Assembly (NCBI GenBank): GCA_024734555.1
Contig: JANPWX010000449.1
Span: forward strand, 2,936,775 to 3,000,774
Direction: 5' to 3'
Length of the DNA stretch: 64,000 bases
DNA from: Trochalopteron elliotii
Taxonomy: Eukaryota; Chordata; Aves; Passeriformes; Leiothrichidae
The translations under genes were made by a program, and so were the position numbers. Position 1 is the stretch's first letter, and the number at the start of each line of letters is the position of its first letter. Of this stretch, positions 12,883 to 24,912 are shown in pieces. The notes under the pieces are model-generated. The model was not told the DNA's origin. It saw only the letters and a list, made by a program, of their open reading frames with translations, and made no database searches.

Positions 12883-12899
12883 GGGTCATGCCAGGGTCA
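12883..12899 (+). promoter_or_regulatory. DR5 pair of GGGTCA half-sites (candidate only)
   Basis: Two identical GGGTCA hexamers, 12883-12888 and 12894-12899, lie head-to-tail with the five-base spacer TGCCA. DR5 of the form PuG(G/T)TCA is the known retinoic-acid receptor/RXR layout. It is intronic, and nothing in the sequence shows that it is used. Confidence 0.35.
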
Positions 12900-14878
12900 A
12901 CCCATCCCAACAGGCTGTTTTATCATAGTGTTACTGATTTGGATCAGGATAATTAGAACATCTGTAGTGCTCTCTGTAGACTTTGAGAAAAAATGAGATT
13001 AAATAATTTTAATTTATGAGTGACCTTCAGTAAAGTTTTCTAAGCTCCCTCTGTATATACATTATGTAGATTATTATGTACAAATCTGTACAGATTATAT
13101 GGAGTAATGAATCAGGACACCTGTCTTGTCAAGTGTAGATGGCAAACTCTTCACAACAGGAGGCACCAAGGAGTTCTTTGGGAAAAACTCTACTCAGAGC
13201 AGTCTGCACCAGCAAGCTAACATTTAAGCAAAGTGAACAAAACAGGGATCCAGTGTTCATCTTGTTTTAGTTAGCTGATGGGATGTGATCAGGATGACAG
13301 TACTACAAATCATAAATGTTTCCAGGGCCCTGAAAATAAACTGCCCCTTGGATATTGCACAACTCAAAATTCCTGATCTGCTCTGAAAATCTCCTCCTGA
13401 GAATGTAACCCTTGAGGAGTCATTAGTTCTCTTAAAATGAAGGCAAAACATGCCATTTAGACTAGTCATAAGTCAGAGAAGCAACAGCAAAGCTTATTAT
13501 TCAGAGGGAGAAATCATCTCTGGAAAGCTCTCACTTAAAAACTTCAGAATATGTCCATCCACTCTCATACCCTTTTAAAGGTTCAAATGAATGATGATAA
13601 TGCTTATGATACGGCGCTGTTAATTAATCTATCATGCAACTCTTCTATCTCATTATTTTGGGAGAAGGGCATGATAGATTACATGCCAATTGCATATACA
13701 CACTCTAGAAAACTATGTAGAAAATTTAAAACTTTGCCACATTTCACATATTGGGTTATTGAGATAAATCCTGGCTAGAAGGAAACCTCAGTTGGCAATT
13801 CCCCATCATATCACACAGAGGTGAAATAGTCAACAAGTTCATCTTCACTTAGTGAAGTGTGGGTTTAAAGAAATTTAGAAAAATTGGTGGCTCATGTAAA
13901 ACTGTTCTGAGTGTGTAAGTTAAAGTCAAGGTATTAGGTAAAGTGCAGGAATCTCAACTCCTAATTTCCATCTTCATGTTCAAACCCTCATTTTGTACTT
14001 TGCAGAATCATAGTGAAAGACCCCAAAAGGTGACTTTTTCTGTCCTCTTTCTCTGGGACAGAATTATAACTCTTTTTTGCCTCATGTTTACTTCCTAAGT
14101 ATTATTTTCTTCTGTAGACCTATTAACAATAGTTTCTCACAGGTCAAGTTTTTAGACCAATGTCGCTCTGATGCAGAAGTCTTTTTGTTGTTTATACTCT
14201 TGAACTGGAGTTTTTCACGCAGCTTCACAAAAATAATGTATATTTTTAGCACTTATCTATTGTTTGCATTCTTGTCCTCTGGGAGGAGAAATGTGATGAA
14301 CAGTGATGTTCACCATCCAGGTCAAGAGGTGGCAACCTGTGTAGCCAATCTCTGGCCTTTTGTAAAAATGTATATATGGAGTCAAATTTTTAGAATAAAG
14401 TAGTAGTAGAAGCTTCCCCTTGAGCTGCTGCGTCTGCTTCATTCCTCGGGTGCCCGGAGACTGCCGTAAGTGATGACCCAGAACGTGTGCACCTGACACA
14501 AGTGGTGACACAGACCTTTAATGACTTGATGATCACTTTTGAATTTGTCTCCATGCAATCCATGGCTTGCTTCAAACCTGTATGCTCATTTCAGTACTTA
14601 TTTGAATGACAACTTCATTTTAAAAGTTCCTAATTATATTCCTGTTTAAATATCTAAGTGGGATGTCAGTCTCTTTTCTGCAATAATGTGTTTGCTAACT
14701 CCAGTAAGCTTGAACTTATTATCTGCTATAATTCTACTCCTCTGAACTGCTGTGTAACCAGTCATTATCATGTAGTATTTGTACATCTGCTCATTCCTAT
14801 TCTTCCCAGGTTTTAATTTCCTTTATACCTTGTTCCTTGTTATCTCATTTATTGCAAGCCTGTATTTTTTTCTTTCAG

Positions 14879-14958
14879 ACAAGCAAAAGCCATGTATTCC
14901 TGTAAGGCTGAGCATAGTCATGAGCTGTCTTTCCCACAGGGGGCAATATTTTCCAATG
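14879..14958 (+). CDS. ARHGAP42: ARHGAP42 exon: first half of SH3 domain
   Basis: An 80-nt exon. Two bases complete Arg, then [26 protein letters not shown] and one base. It carries the SH3 start (AMYSC in the place of the ALYDY motif) and the acidic RT loop (AEHSHELSF). SH3 domains of the GRAF family bind proline-rich partners; in relatives these include FAK and PYK2. Acceptor TTTCAG at 14873-14878, donor GTAAGA at 14959. Confidence 0.93.
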
Positions 14959-15168
14959 GTAAGATTTGTTTTACATTGACTTACATATTAAAAAAGAACC
15001 TATAAAAAACTGAACCATACCACAAAATGGGGGCATAATTCCCTTTTTAGCTCTCAGGTTTTGCCCTGATTTTTCAATTGCTTTTCAATAAATACCATCT
15101 AAATAAATATATGTAGCATGTATGAGATTTTTAACAGTGTTAAAAGTTGTGTATATGTTTTTTTGCAG

Positions 15169-15257
15169 TGTATCCATCAGTGGAACCAGGCTGGTTAAAG
15201 GCAACTTATGAAGGCAAAACAGGACTAGTTCCTGAGAATTATGTTGTCTTCCTCTAA
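15169..15257 (+). CDS. ARHGAP42: ARHGAP42 last coding exon: SH3 end and stop
   Basis: Coding part of the last exon. It completes Val, then reads [28 protein letters not shown] and stops at TAA 15255-15257, immediately followed by a second in-frame TAA. The SH3 hallmarks are present: the binding-groove Trp in EPGW, the Gly-Leu-Val-Pro turn and the Asn-Tyr-Val end. The protein ends right after the SH3 fold, as in the family. The upstream intron is only 210 bp; acceptor TTTTGCAG at 15161-15168. Confidence 0.94.
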
Positions 15258-15535
15258 TAATCTTTAGTGGACAGCAGTATCTTCATGGTATCCATGGTAA
15301 CAAATAATAAGCACTGTGATTTTTATCTGACACAGATATGGGATCAGCCCCTTAGCAGAGTGGTAGATTTCCTTCAGATGCTGCAGCTGCAGGTTACAGA
15401 GCTCCCTGCCAATGGAACAGAATGTGATGAAACAGTTAACAGTTTCTGTGCTGAGGATGGTACTCTGTTTAAATGACTTCCATTGTTTGCAAAAGGTTGT
15501 TCTGTTCTTCTTTTATGGGTAAGGAACACTAGAGC

Positions 15536-15541
15536 AATAAA
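15536..15541 (+). promoter_or_regulatory. ARHGAP42: Proximal AATAAA, candidate poly(A) signal
   Basis: Canonical hexamer about 280 nt after the stop codon. It is followed by an A-rich run and only weak GU-rich sequence, so if used it is probably the weaker site. Confidence 0.35.
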
Positions 15542-18500
15542 AAGAAAAAAAAATGCTATTTAGCTGCAGACTTTCAGGTCCGAGGATGTTGCTCACAGAA
15601 ATGTGAAATTTAGAGGCAAAGCAATCTGACATTTCTTGTACTCTGTGGTTTTTAATATGGAAAATCGTGGACTTTTTCATAATGTAAGTACTGCTTCTAT
15701 TGTGATCTGAATTCTCCCTTAGAAAACTTGATTCTAAAATCGATCCTAATCATTTCAAATAAGAAATTACTTGATAGTAAGTCAGAAGTTGGAACTTTCA
15801 TTAGTGACTGAGTTAAAATATGATATAGCATTTATACAACTGACAATATCAGTTTATACAGTGCGTGCGCAGTGACTGCCCATTCAGAATGTGTTAGGTT
15901 TAATGAATGTTTCATTCAAATACTTATTAGATTTGTTTCCTACTTTCTGTGTCAGCGTAGATAATATTAACAACTTTTATTTCAATGATAACCATTGTCT
16001 GGAAGATACTCTCTGTGTCCCAGAACATCTGTAGAAAACAAGGAGATAGTGAATCTGGACTGATTGGTAGTCATGTGAAGTGAGCAGTGAAAAACAGCAG
16101 GATGTTTTGAAACCTGAGATAAATTGTAACTCCTTCTTTTTCCATTGAAAGTAAGACAAATGACCTGTGAACTAGCCAATTTTATAAGCTATGAATTCTA
16201 AAAGCTCCATGTAGCAATAAAATTACTTAGTGTTATTTCTCCTGACTTCTGCCAGAATATTTGACAAAGATTCTCTTCTTCCACAAAGTATAAAAACCTT
16301 GCTTTCCAAAGGTGTTGTAAAGACCTATTGATGGCTCCTGGTAGGACAGGAAAAAAATAAAGGAAAAAAGATAAATAGATAAATAAAACCAAGTCAAGGA
16401 AAACCCCAGAAACCATAAGTAGCTTTCTCAATCTGACCAGTTTTCTTGTACACCTTGAGGGAAAACATGCACTGACTGCTTGCTTGGCTACTTACCATTC
16501 CTGAATGAAAACAGAGACATTTAACCTCCACCTTAGTATTTCTTCAACATCAGTGCTTCCAAAAGAATTCACTGTTTCATGGAACTGTCTAGGCTTAGTT
16601 TCACTGATCTGTCAAGGCTCAGTTCTTTCTTCAGTAGCAGAAATCAAGATACAAATCATCTGTTGATTTCTAAGTCGTACACTACTTCAAGAAAGTTTAA
16701 GGAAGGATTGCTATTAGGGTAAAAACATCAGTAATTTTTTACCTGCTGCTTTTTTTTTTTCCATTGCCTTTTTCTTATGTAAATTGACTCATTGCCGACA
16801 CAAAGAAGTACATAACATTCAGAACATTCTTTACTTATATGTAGTGCATGAATTCATCAGAGCAATTGCTGGATTTCAGGCTCATGGCAGAATCCTGCAG
16901 GATCTTTCTCCTCACTAATTCAAGTACTGAGTGATAATCAAAGAAAGAGAGAGGTTCAGAGAACATCCTTCCAAAAATGGTCTTTTAATAGGGGAAGTCT
17001 CAACAAGACTGACTGCAGGCAGTTGAGGACAGACCCCATGCATTAGTGACTGAGTGACCTGGGTTCTTTCTTCACCCTAAACAGTTTCATTAATCCCAAA
17101 ACATGTTTCACTTCATCTTAAATCCAGACTGCATCCAGTGCATTGTGGTGAAGGGTTGTTCTTGATGGCACTGGCAGTGAAGGCAGACACGTGTGTGCTC
17201 ACCTAATTTGCCCAGAGCAGATGTGAAGTTAAGTGAAGGTCTTTCCTCAGCCAGTTGAATCTTTCTTCATTTTAAGGCAAGGCAAGTCTTCTTCATCTAA
17301 GCTATGCCTGAGACTGCCATTGCCTGGAGAAGACCAACATGGTCTTGGTTGTGTTTTTGCTGTACTTCACAGTCAAAAAAACTGTAGACTATCAAAAGGT
17401 TTGCCTCTGGTGACCTCCCCAGGAAAAGTGCTGCTGCAGGCAAAAAGTAGCAGAAAGAGAAGCAGAACTTTGAGCGGAGGCTGGTATCCCAGCATGTCTC
17501 ACACAGGCAGAAAAATGCAGTGATCAGGGGAAAAAATCCCAGCTTCTGTCTGTTGCATGGGGTCAGTAGCAAACCTGTATTGAACATCCTTTGATGACTC
17601 CTCATACCTCTTAAGGGCAGTTTAATTGTTGTGAAATTCTTCAGGACTTGTGAAATAGAAAATGTAGATGTTTGCTCTTACTTCCTTGGTTCCTGCCTGA
17701 TTTAAAAATAAGTAGGAAAAAACCCCCTAAGCTTAGGTAATTTCACATCCTGTGTATGTGTCTCACAATTCTCCACATCTCCACAATGTGTCTCACTGTG
17801 TTTTGAAAGCAGCTGATCTGAGTGCAGGCTAGAGAAGTCAAAGATGCCAAGTTCATTAAAAATTTTGTAAAACTGCCAAGTTCAGTTACAGATTAAGCAA
17901 GTAGAGCCTGTGAGTGCTGAGGGAAAATTGTAGAAAGACCTGGAGGAATCCCTGTGGAGGAGAGGTGTTTCATCTGTTCCCACACATTCATCTCACATTA
18001 GACAGAAGTTAGGTTTGGATAAGACAACTTCATAAAAAAATTGGATTCCATTCATGTGCTGCTCACAAAACAAATCTGTATTTTCCTCTGTAATGCTCTT
18101 TTACAGCTTTTTTACAGGCCCTTCTTCTGATGTAGCCAGAAATAATTTTTAAGTCATTTAGCTTTAAAATGGCATTTCCAACTGAAAAAGATTATGCCCA
18201 TCCTTACTTACAGTTAGCTACTCACACTCCAGGAGTAGAGGTTTTAACTTTTGTAACTCTGTGGTTTTTCTTGAGCTCTCCTCTGCAGCAAATAGCAGCA
18301 CTTTCTGTATGGTCTCACTGCTGGGTTGTGGGTGCCCCAGCTGTTCCCTGCCTTTCAAGAGGGAGTGTATCTCTACAAGAAGCTGTAGAGTGAACCAGAA
18401 AGTTGAGTAAGTAGGGATGAAAAGACTGAAGTGGGAAAGAAGGCAGCACCAAAGCTTCTCAAATGATAATACTCTCAGGCCTGATCAAAAATTCTTCCTG

Positions 18501-20320
18501 ACAATAGCAAAGAATCAGAAATACATATAACATTTAAATTGAGATACAATGTTTTGATAATGCCTTAACAGAAGATTAGGCAATCTGAATTAAAGTAGCT
18601 CATAGTAGTGATTTACTATTCTTTATGGAAATCAGATTCACTCTACAAGCAAAGGTTAAACATTTTTTAAAATTATTGTTATTATTATCCTTCCTGAAAG
18701 AATGCAGCAGGTTTGTTCCAAATATCGCTGTAGAACTCAAAGTAGATGATACATCGTTGTTGTTGTTGTTTGTCTTGTGGAAATAATGTCTGTATCCACA
18801 ACATAGCCATGTTTTTTCTTTGTTAAACATTTTGATACATGTTGCAGCCCAACATGAATCAAATTAATAGTGTGAAGGACTGATATATTGTATGATAAAT
18901 ATGTAAAGTATATTAATATTCTATATTCACACTTTTTATTAATGATGATAAAGATTAAATTTTTGTGTGTAATTCCTATGATTTCAGTATTAAAATGTCC
19001 TTGCCATATTTTGGCATTTAGAGTTATATGTAACAAAACTGTTAAATTAAACCATAGTTATCACTTATGTCCCTAACTCCCCTATAATGTTCATTGTACA
19101 ATTATTCCTGGAAGAAAAAGATGCACAGATTTGCTGACCAGCGCTATTCTATGATAGTAATAGTAACTTATTTTCCTTTTATATATTTTCTGGTGCTAAT
19201 CTCTATTCTTTGCCTGTAATTGGATTGAATTGTAATGTGCCTTTAGGAAAGACATGTTAGGAGATGAAAAGTTGTAAAATTCTCCAATTCAGAATAGTAA
19301 TTACAAAAACAAAAAAAAAAGCACTGTATGGCAGTAATTTGATTTTTTTTTTTTGTTAACTTTTCTCCCCTGGCCTATTTTCTGCTTAATAAGATTGCAT
19401 CAGAATAAATAATGAAACTAAAAAACACATTGTTCTTGATATTTCTTTTCCTAAGGCGGAAGATTGTGCAATTTTGAATTGAGCAGCAAGAAGAGAAATC
19501 CCAGTTGGGGAGTACATCCTCCGGACTGGGATGGATCTTCTCCACTGATGGAAATTCTCAAAGCTCTAGTGAAGTAAAAGACAGACCTTTGGCAATTTAT
19601 AGTGAGGGTTTTCTAGCCAGAAGCCCCCAGAAAGGAGACAGAATATTCTGCTAATGGGATAATCTATGATCCTTTCTTTCAGCAGAAAGGCCTGGATGAA
19701 TTTTTCAGTGGCCAGAGATCAAAGCCATAGGCAACCTTAGTCTCTCTCTGGCTGGTCACAGAGCCCTGAAGATGGTGCTGCTGCTGCAGCTCCTGCTAAA
19801 GTCACACTGTCAGTCAAGCTGGATCTGTACCCATTGGGAGGTCTCTTCTTTTCCTGCTTAAGATTTTGCATGGGCTTTGGGAGTTTGCTTTGTTTTGTTT
19901 TAGTAAGGTGCTTGGTATCCAAACAGCCACTAATTCAGTCATGGAAGATCATATCAGTTCTTTAATTGTCCTGTGTGTGGCAGTGTTTAATAAGACATCA
20001 GATTTATTATTCTTGTTGTTTTAAGTGTAGAACACAGTGCTCCAACCCTTGGACACCTCAGCTGAAAGCTGTTTTGCATCTGAGCTTTCCGCAAGTGTTT
20101 CATTGGGATTGGCATCAAAGCTCTGGCACCAAAGATAGCACCATTATCTCTGCAAGAGTTTCTGTTGGAGCAAAGGGCAGAAAGCTGAACAGGGCACATG
20201 GGTAGTTTCAATTTTCAATCATATTTATGGCAATTTTGGAGGTATTAGAGTTTATAGGGGTTACTTTAGATACTATGTGGTATGTTAATAGGAAAATATA
20301 TGCAATCAATAACTATATTT

Positions 20321-20326
20321 AATAAA
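20321..20326 (+). promoter_or_regulatory. ARHGAP42: Internal AATAAA, candidate poly(A) signal
   Basis: Canonical hexamer in TTTAATAAAGTTC about 190 nt before the strong distal site. It is followed within 60 nt by a T-rich stretch (CTCTGTTTATTTTGTAGTGTGG), so it could act as an alternative cleavage signal. Confidence 0.35.
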
Positions 20327-20395
20327 GTTCTACTAAATTATCTTATTGAACTCTCTGTTTATTTTGTAGTGTGGTTTCAATAATTATCTGCACTC

Positions 20396-20417
20396 TGTAT
20401 ATATCTACATGTAAATA
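20396..20417 (+). promoter_or_regulatory. ARHGAP42: Two Pumilio-type motifs, TGTANATA
   Basis: TGTATATA at 20396-20403 and TGTAAATA at 20410-20417 each match the UGUANAUA consensus bound by PUM1/PUM2 in mRNA 3' UTRs. Two sites six bases apart, about 95-115 nt upstream of a strong AATAAA, fit the end of a regulated 3' UTR. Use is not shown. Confidence 0.45.
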
Positions 20418-20509
20418 ACTAGCATGACATGCGTAAACTGACTTTGCAGGCATAATTCTATGTTGTACTTCACACTGTATTTCAAAAATCTGAAAAAAAT
20501 GTTTTTCGA

Positions 20510-20515
20510 AATAAA
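20510..20515 (+). promoter_or_regulatory. ARHGAP42: Distal AATAAA, likely main poly(A) signal
   Basis: AATAAA is followed by ATCCTTTATACATACACAAA and then GGGTTTTTTTCATTGGTTTT, that is, a plausible cleavage zone near 20530-20537 and a downstream T/G-rich element. This is the best poly(A) configuration on the + strand between the ARHGAP42 stop and 25 kb. Confidence 0.5.
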
Positions 20516-20849
20516 AATCCTTTATACATACACAAACTGGGTTTTTTTCATTGGTTTTAAATTTGGGCTCTGGTTCAGCCTTTTCTTTTTTCCAAGTAAC
20601 AGCGCTTTGGTTCCACTTCTATCCATACCTGCATTTTAGAGTAACATTTCACCCCTGAGGATACTTTACATAGATGGGCATGTGAATACCAGACAATCGT
20701 CTGTCATACACTGTCCTGATCATGTGGAAGTCTTCAAAGATGTGGCTTTTGAGGAAAAGAAAATGACAGCTTTGAATGTTAGGTAGAAAGAAGCGGAACC
20801 TGGTATGGCAGTCTCACTGATGAGGTCTTTGCCTCTGGAATTCAGCAGG

Positions 20850-23250
20850 TGGATTGGCTCACAGGAGGGCCTTCCATGGCTCCATTCCAACACCACTGCC
20901 AGATGGGGGAAGCGAGTGCAGTGGCCTCTGCAAGTTCCCTTGCATGCCCTCCCCAGCATCTCTCCGAGACCTTTTGCCTCAGTTTTTGCAGCCCTTGGGC
21001 TGGAGTTACAGCTGTGCTGCAGGCAAAGGGAGCTGTGATGTGGCCTGCCTTGCCTTTTCCCTGAAGGAACTCACCAGAAACTTGGGAGACTTTAATATCC
21101 CTGAAACAATCAGGCTTTGTCGTGATGCAGACGAAGAAACCCGTGTTTCTTCAACAAGATCAAACCAGCCAGCTGATAAACTCCCTGTTCACTGTGCTCG
21201 GGCTTGGACAGTGCATAACACTGCAGGAGGCCAGGGAGTATGGATATTGCTCCTGCATCCATGGCTGCCAGCTCCAGCTCCTGCCGCAGGCACACTCAGG
21301 CTGCTGTGGCTCCTTCCTGCCAGCCCTGAGCTGGGCAGCTGCCCTGCCAGCCTCCTTCTGTGCAAGCACTGTGCCCACAGCTCTGCCCAGGGGCACATCA
21401 GAGACAGACAGAAACAAAACCATGGTGTAACTAAAAGTGAGATTGTTGAGAAGCCAAGCAGCACAGACCAGATGGAGAAAGTCTTTCCCATCTGATGTTT
21501 TCTAACAACTGCTCTGAGGTGAAGCCTGTATTTCACAGCTCTCCCTGCTTGAGGATTTGAGAGATGTGGACTCTGCTTTCAGGAGTCAAACATCACCTGC
21601 AGCCTGCAGTCACCAAACTCTCTTGCACCTTGCTGAGGTCCTGGTGTCCCAGGCAGAATGGGCCAGGAAGAAGGCAAGGTCCACCTTGGGACCAAGGGAG
21701 GCAGTTGAGCTGGCAAAGCCCCTTCTGGCTGTATTAGTTCTGCTGTTAAAGCCTGAGAAGTAGAGGGGCTGCAGCAGGGGATTAGAGCTGAGCTGAAGCT
21801 TAGTGCCCTGACCTTAGGTGTAGAGAACCACCCCTGAGTTGTAGTGTGGAACAATAGCAATGGAAGCTGTCACATCACTCCCTGCAACCCTCCCATGCCA
21901 CGGGGGCTTTCAGGAAGGGAAGTGCAGGGGCAGATGCCCTGAGGCACCTGCCCTGCTCTGCTGCTCTTTGTGCCTGTGCCTGTATCAGCACTGCCACAGC
22001 TCCCTCTGGGACCAGAACTTGGGACTGGATTCTCCTCCACTACTGCTGGGTGCCATGAATGTTGGTGTGAGTGGTAGAAGCTGCCATAGAATGTGTGCTG
22101 AGATTAGCCAGGCTGGCCACAGCCTCCTGCCTAAAAGAGGAGAAACTTCAGTGATCCCAGGAAACAGCATACGTGTAAACTGAGCAGGTGGCAAAGTCAG
22201 TTCAGGTCCTGGCTTGGAACAATTTCTCATTAGTTTGGCATGATGCATTCTTTCAAAACCAACTTTTCTAACACAAACACTGGTTATTAAACATGTTAAA
22301 TAAAGTGTCTGCACTTTCATCTTTTAAAATTGTATTTCATGTTTGTAAAACTTTTCCCCTGTCATTTGGATTAATCACTGATATGGAAACAAAGTATTGA
22401 AAGATATTCTTGGCTTCTTTTGCAATGGTTGGCTTCTTTTCTATTGTATTTATGGCAACAAGCTCAAAAGCTGGACTAACCTAGAGCAAGTGCCTTTGCC
22501 AAAGATCACGGTGTGCTTTTTTAATGTAAACATGCAGGGATTCATGGGAACACTGAGTGACCTCCACAGCCAGTACAGAAAGGAGTCTTAATTCACTTGA
22601 AAGTACTTTGGTAATTGGAATACATCTTTCTGCCAGTATAATTGAGGAACTGATTAGTTAGACCCAGCACGGGTGTATTTCATTTAAAATTACTGTTAAT
22701 GGCTCTTGGGTGCCCTTAGAAGGGATTAGAGTCCCATCTGAATGAAAAACATCAGCGATTTAGTTTTGTTGATGGTCATTCCTTTTGTATTCCTATAAAA
22801 AAAAAATCACATGCAAAGGGAAATATGCAGCACATCTGGATTTGGGGTATTTTCAAAACAAGGATTGCAGTGTTGTGCTTTGGCTACTGCAGCAGGTGGG
22901 GGGCTGAGAGGGTGGGGGCTCAGCCCTTGGTGGGCTTGGGGCAGGGTGGGGTGTGGAAGGTTCCCAACACATCACAGCACAGCAGAGCTCAGAGCAGAGC
23001 AATGGGCTCCAGCCAAGCTCATTTGGGGTCTTCGTGTACCAGACATGACTGTGCACTCATGGCAGACCTGGGGAAACACTGGCATAGTGCACAAGCAGGT
23101 GAGACACCTGGGAGGCCCCGTGAGAAGCCTTCCAGAGGACAATTCCCAAACCCAGGCAGAAGGGGGATAAGAAACCTGAGCTTGACCAATCCATGGAGTG
23201 CTCCTCCAAATAAATCAACTGGCATACAGGATACAACTGGTTCCTAGAAT
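20850..23250. other. GC-richer intergenic block
   Basis: Base composition shifts visibly to G/C-rich compared with the AT-rich flanks, although CpG is scarce, so it is not a CpG island. Many overlapping open frames occur on both strands, the longest being 213 codons at 20854-21495. Their content is low-complexity (Leu, Pro, Ala, Cys rich) with no recognisable domain, and they overlap one another in several frames, as expected when GC content removes stop codons. Confidence 0.55.
22898..22951 (+). other. Potential G-quadruplex cluster
   Basis: At 22932-22951 there are four G-tracts, GGG, GGGG, GGG and GGGG, with loops of three, two and one base. This satisfies the common G3+N1-7 rule. Further G-tracts lie just upstream at 22898-22903, 22910-22912 and 22914-22918. 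Confidence 0.55.
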
Positions 23251-24845
23251 AGAGCACATGCTGTTTGCAAAGGCCTCACAAGAAGGTAACAAGGGTTAGG
23301 ATTTCAGAGCACCTGAGCTGGGAGGCTGAGCACAAAGTGCTGGAAACAGACTCTGATAGCAGTGACAACTCTGAGTCCTGAATTACCACAAAAGAAGCAG
23401 TATGCCTCTCAGCAAGAGAGGACAAAAAAACCACACTGAGGGGCCCTGGGGCACCCTCCAGGGGTATCCAAAGGAAGCATATAGATTGGAGAGATCTCAG
23501 AGACTTTTAGGTGCAAACAAATTGTGCTGGGTAGCTGTGATGTAAATATATCCTTACATAAAACCTCATCATAATTGTCATTTTAAGTTTGTTATTTCCT
23601 GCTGTTGCTGTTGGTCGAGGGATGCTTTTGTTTGGTCCTGTGAAGTGCTGTTTCTTTTCTGTAATTAGGACAAACTGCCTGCCTTGGATGGGAAAATGGC
23701 CATTCTGCACAATGTCCTGCTCCCCAGACCTTCCCAAGAAACCTGCAGTGAATGCCATAGGAGTGTGTCATGGGCTTCCAGCTGTGATTTGTAACATTGT
23801 TTTGTTTCGAGATGGGCCCTTCTCCCTGCCCCCTCCCCATCCCCCTGAAGTTCATACACTACAAAACAAACCAGCATAATTATTTTTACCCTCAGAGCAA
23901 CACGGAACCAAGTCTGCCCCTGCCAAACCCTTGCCGTAGTAATTTTTCCTCATCTTTGTCTAAATGATGCCTTGAAATATTTCCTAAATGAACTGGGAAA
24001 CCAAATGTAAGCATGATCATAATAATGATATCTGTAAGCACATCAGCATGAGAAACTCAGGTGAGCATTGTGGCTTTTTAGCTAATTAGCTTTGCTGGAA
24101 AGTTTATATCCAGAGGGAAATTCAAGACAGAGTGTTTATCATGGTGTTATTTGTGTGGATCTGTCACAAACTGATCCTCTCCTGAAGGCAGAAGGAACAA
24201 ACAGAGCTCTTCATTTTTCACTTTCCCTGGCACACGTTTAGGTCAGCCTTCCCTGCAGGAACATCTGAGTGAAACAGTGGCAACATCAAATCCAGTACAG
24301 CTCACAGAGGGGGATTTAGGATACTGGACCTCCTCAGAGCATCACCTCAGCCCTGGCTCAGTTTGATGCCTCCTCTCCAGTGCTGCAGCACCTTCATTAC
24401 AGACACACAGGAGAGCAAATGATGGTTTCAACTGAATTCCCACACAACAGGATCTCTAACATCACTTATTTCTTTCATTTAAATAATCACAAAATACCAG
24501 CACTGCCTTCCCTGTGAGCAGCCAGTGATTATTGCTTAACTCATTAGTATGTTTAAGAGGAAGCTCACCTGTGCTATGCAGAGATGAGTCAGGCTCGAGA
24601 GCGTCTGCATCACTATGGAAGCTGAGATGTCACAATAAAAAAACCCATCTCTTTTATGGGGACTGTTATCTGCTAAAGGTTAAAGCAAAACCTTCCACCC
24701 CAAAGGATGTAGACATCCTGTGTCAAATGAGTAATCTTATTTTATTCTTTATACCTTCTATTACTATGTGTGTTAGAAAAAACAAAACCCCAAACTATCC
24801 TTGAGCAAAAGATGTGTGCATTGAGGCTGAACTGGGACAGAGCTT

Positions 24846-24859
24846 GATAGATAGATAGG

Positions 24860-24912
<53 letters not shown>

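Larger units (their letters stand above)
8586..14878 (+). other. ARHGAP42: ARHGAP42 intron, 6.3 kb
   Basis: Longest ARHGAP42 intron in the window. It contains a T-run (about 10162-10192), a degenerate sense CR1 tail (about 12370-12445), and a DR5-type pair of GGGTCA half-sites at 12883-12899. The open frames inside, up to 108 codons, do not resemble known proteins and are not flanked by convincing splice sites. Confidence 0.75.
1916..15257 (+). other. ARHGAP42: ARHGAP42 (GRAF3) gene, 3' portion
   Basis: Span of the last seven coding exons of a Rho GTPase-activating protein of the GRAF/oligophrenin family. Known members have BAR, PH, RhoGAP and SH3 domains in that order; only the end of RhoGAP, the linker and SH3 are here. 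The exons total 1,075 coding nt (357 residues plus stop), join in one frame across GT/AG introns, and read as one protein closely similar to mammalian ARHGAP42. Known role: GRAF3 stimulates GTP hydrolysis on RhoA, notably in smooth muscle, where it limits contractility. The choice of ARHGAP42 over ARHGAP26/10 rests on the linker wording (for example [20 protein letters not shown]) and on PGR being the next gene, as in other vertebrates. Confidence 0.93.
15258..20533 (+). other. ARHGAP42: Inferred ARHGAP42 3' UTR (about 5.3 kb)
   Basis: AT-rich sequence after the stop without supported coding content. The 3' limit is inferred from the AATAAA at 20510-20515 with a downstream T/G-rich element. 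An earlier AATAAA at 15536-15541 would give a UTR of about 300 nt. Long UTRs are usual for this gene in mammals. Simple repeats inside include TTG/TTA-rich tracts near 18660-18775. The open frames here (for example 17233-17523, 19737-19922) look like chance. Confidence 0.5.

Noticed and set aside
14930..14948. CTCF-like CCCACAGGGGGCAA in the SH3 exon
   Set aside because: The AGGGGGCA core fits but the 5' half departs from the consensus at two or more positions, and the bases are constrained by coding.
20030..20046. AGAACACAGTGCTCC as a progesterone/glucocorticoid response element
   Set aside because: Correct three-base spacing but two mismatches in the second half-site; such imperfect sites are common by chance.
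20854..21495. 213-codon open frame on the + strand, the longest in the window
   Set aside because: Low-complexity composition, several overlapping open frames on both strands in the same GC-rich block, no recognisable domain, and no promoter or splice context.
22825..23247. 140-codon open frame overlapping the G-rich segment
   Set aside because: Its composition follows the G-rich low-complexity DNA, and overlapping frames exist on both strands.
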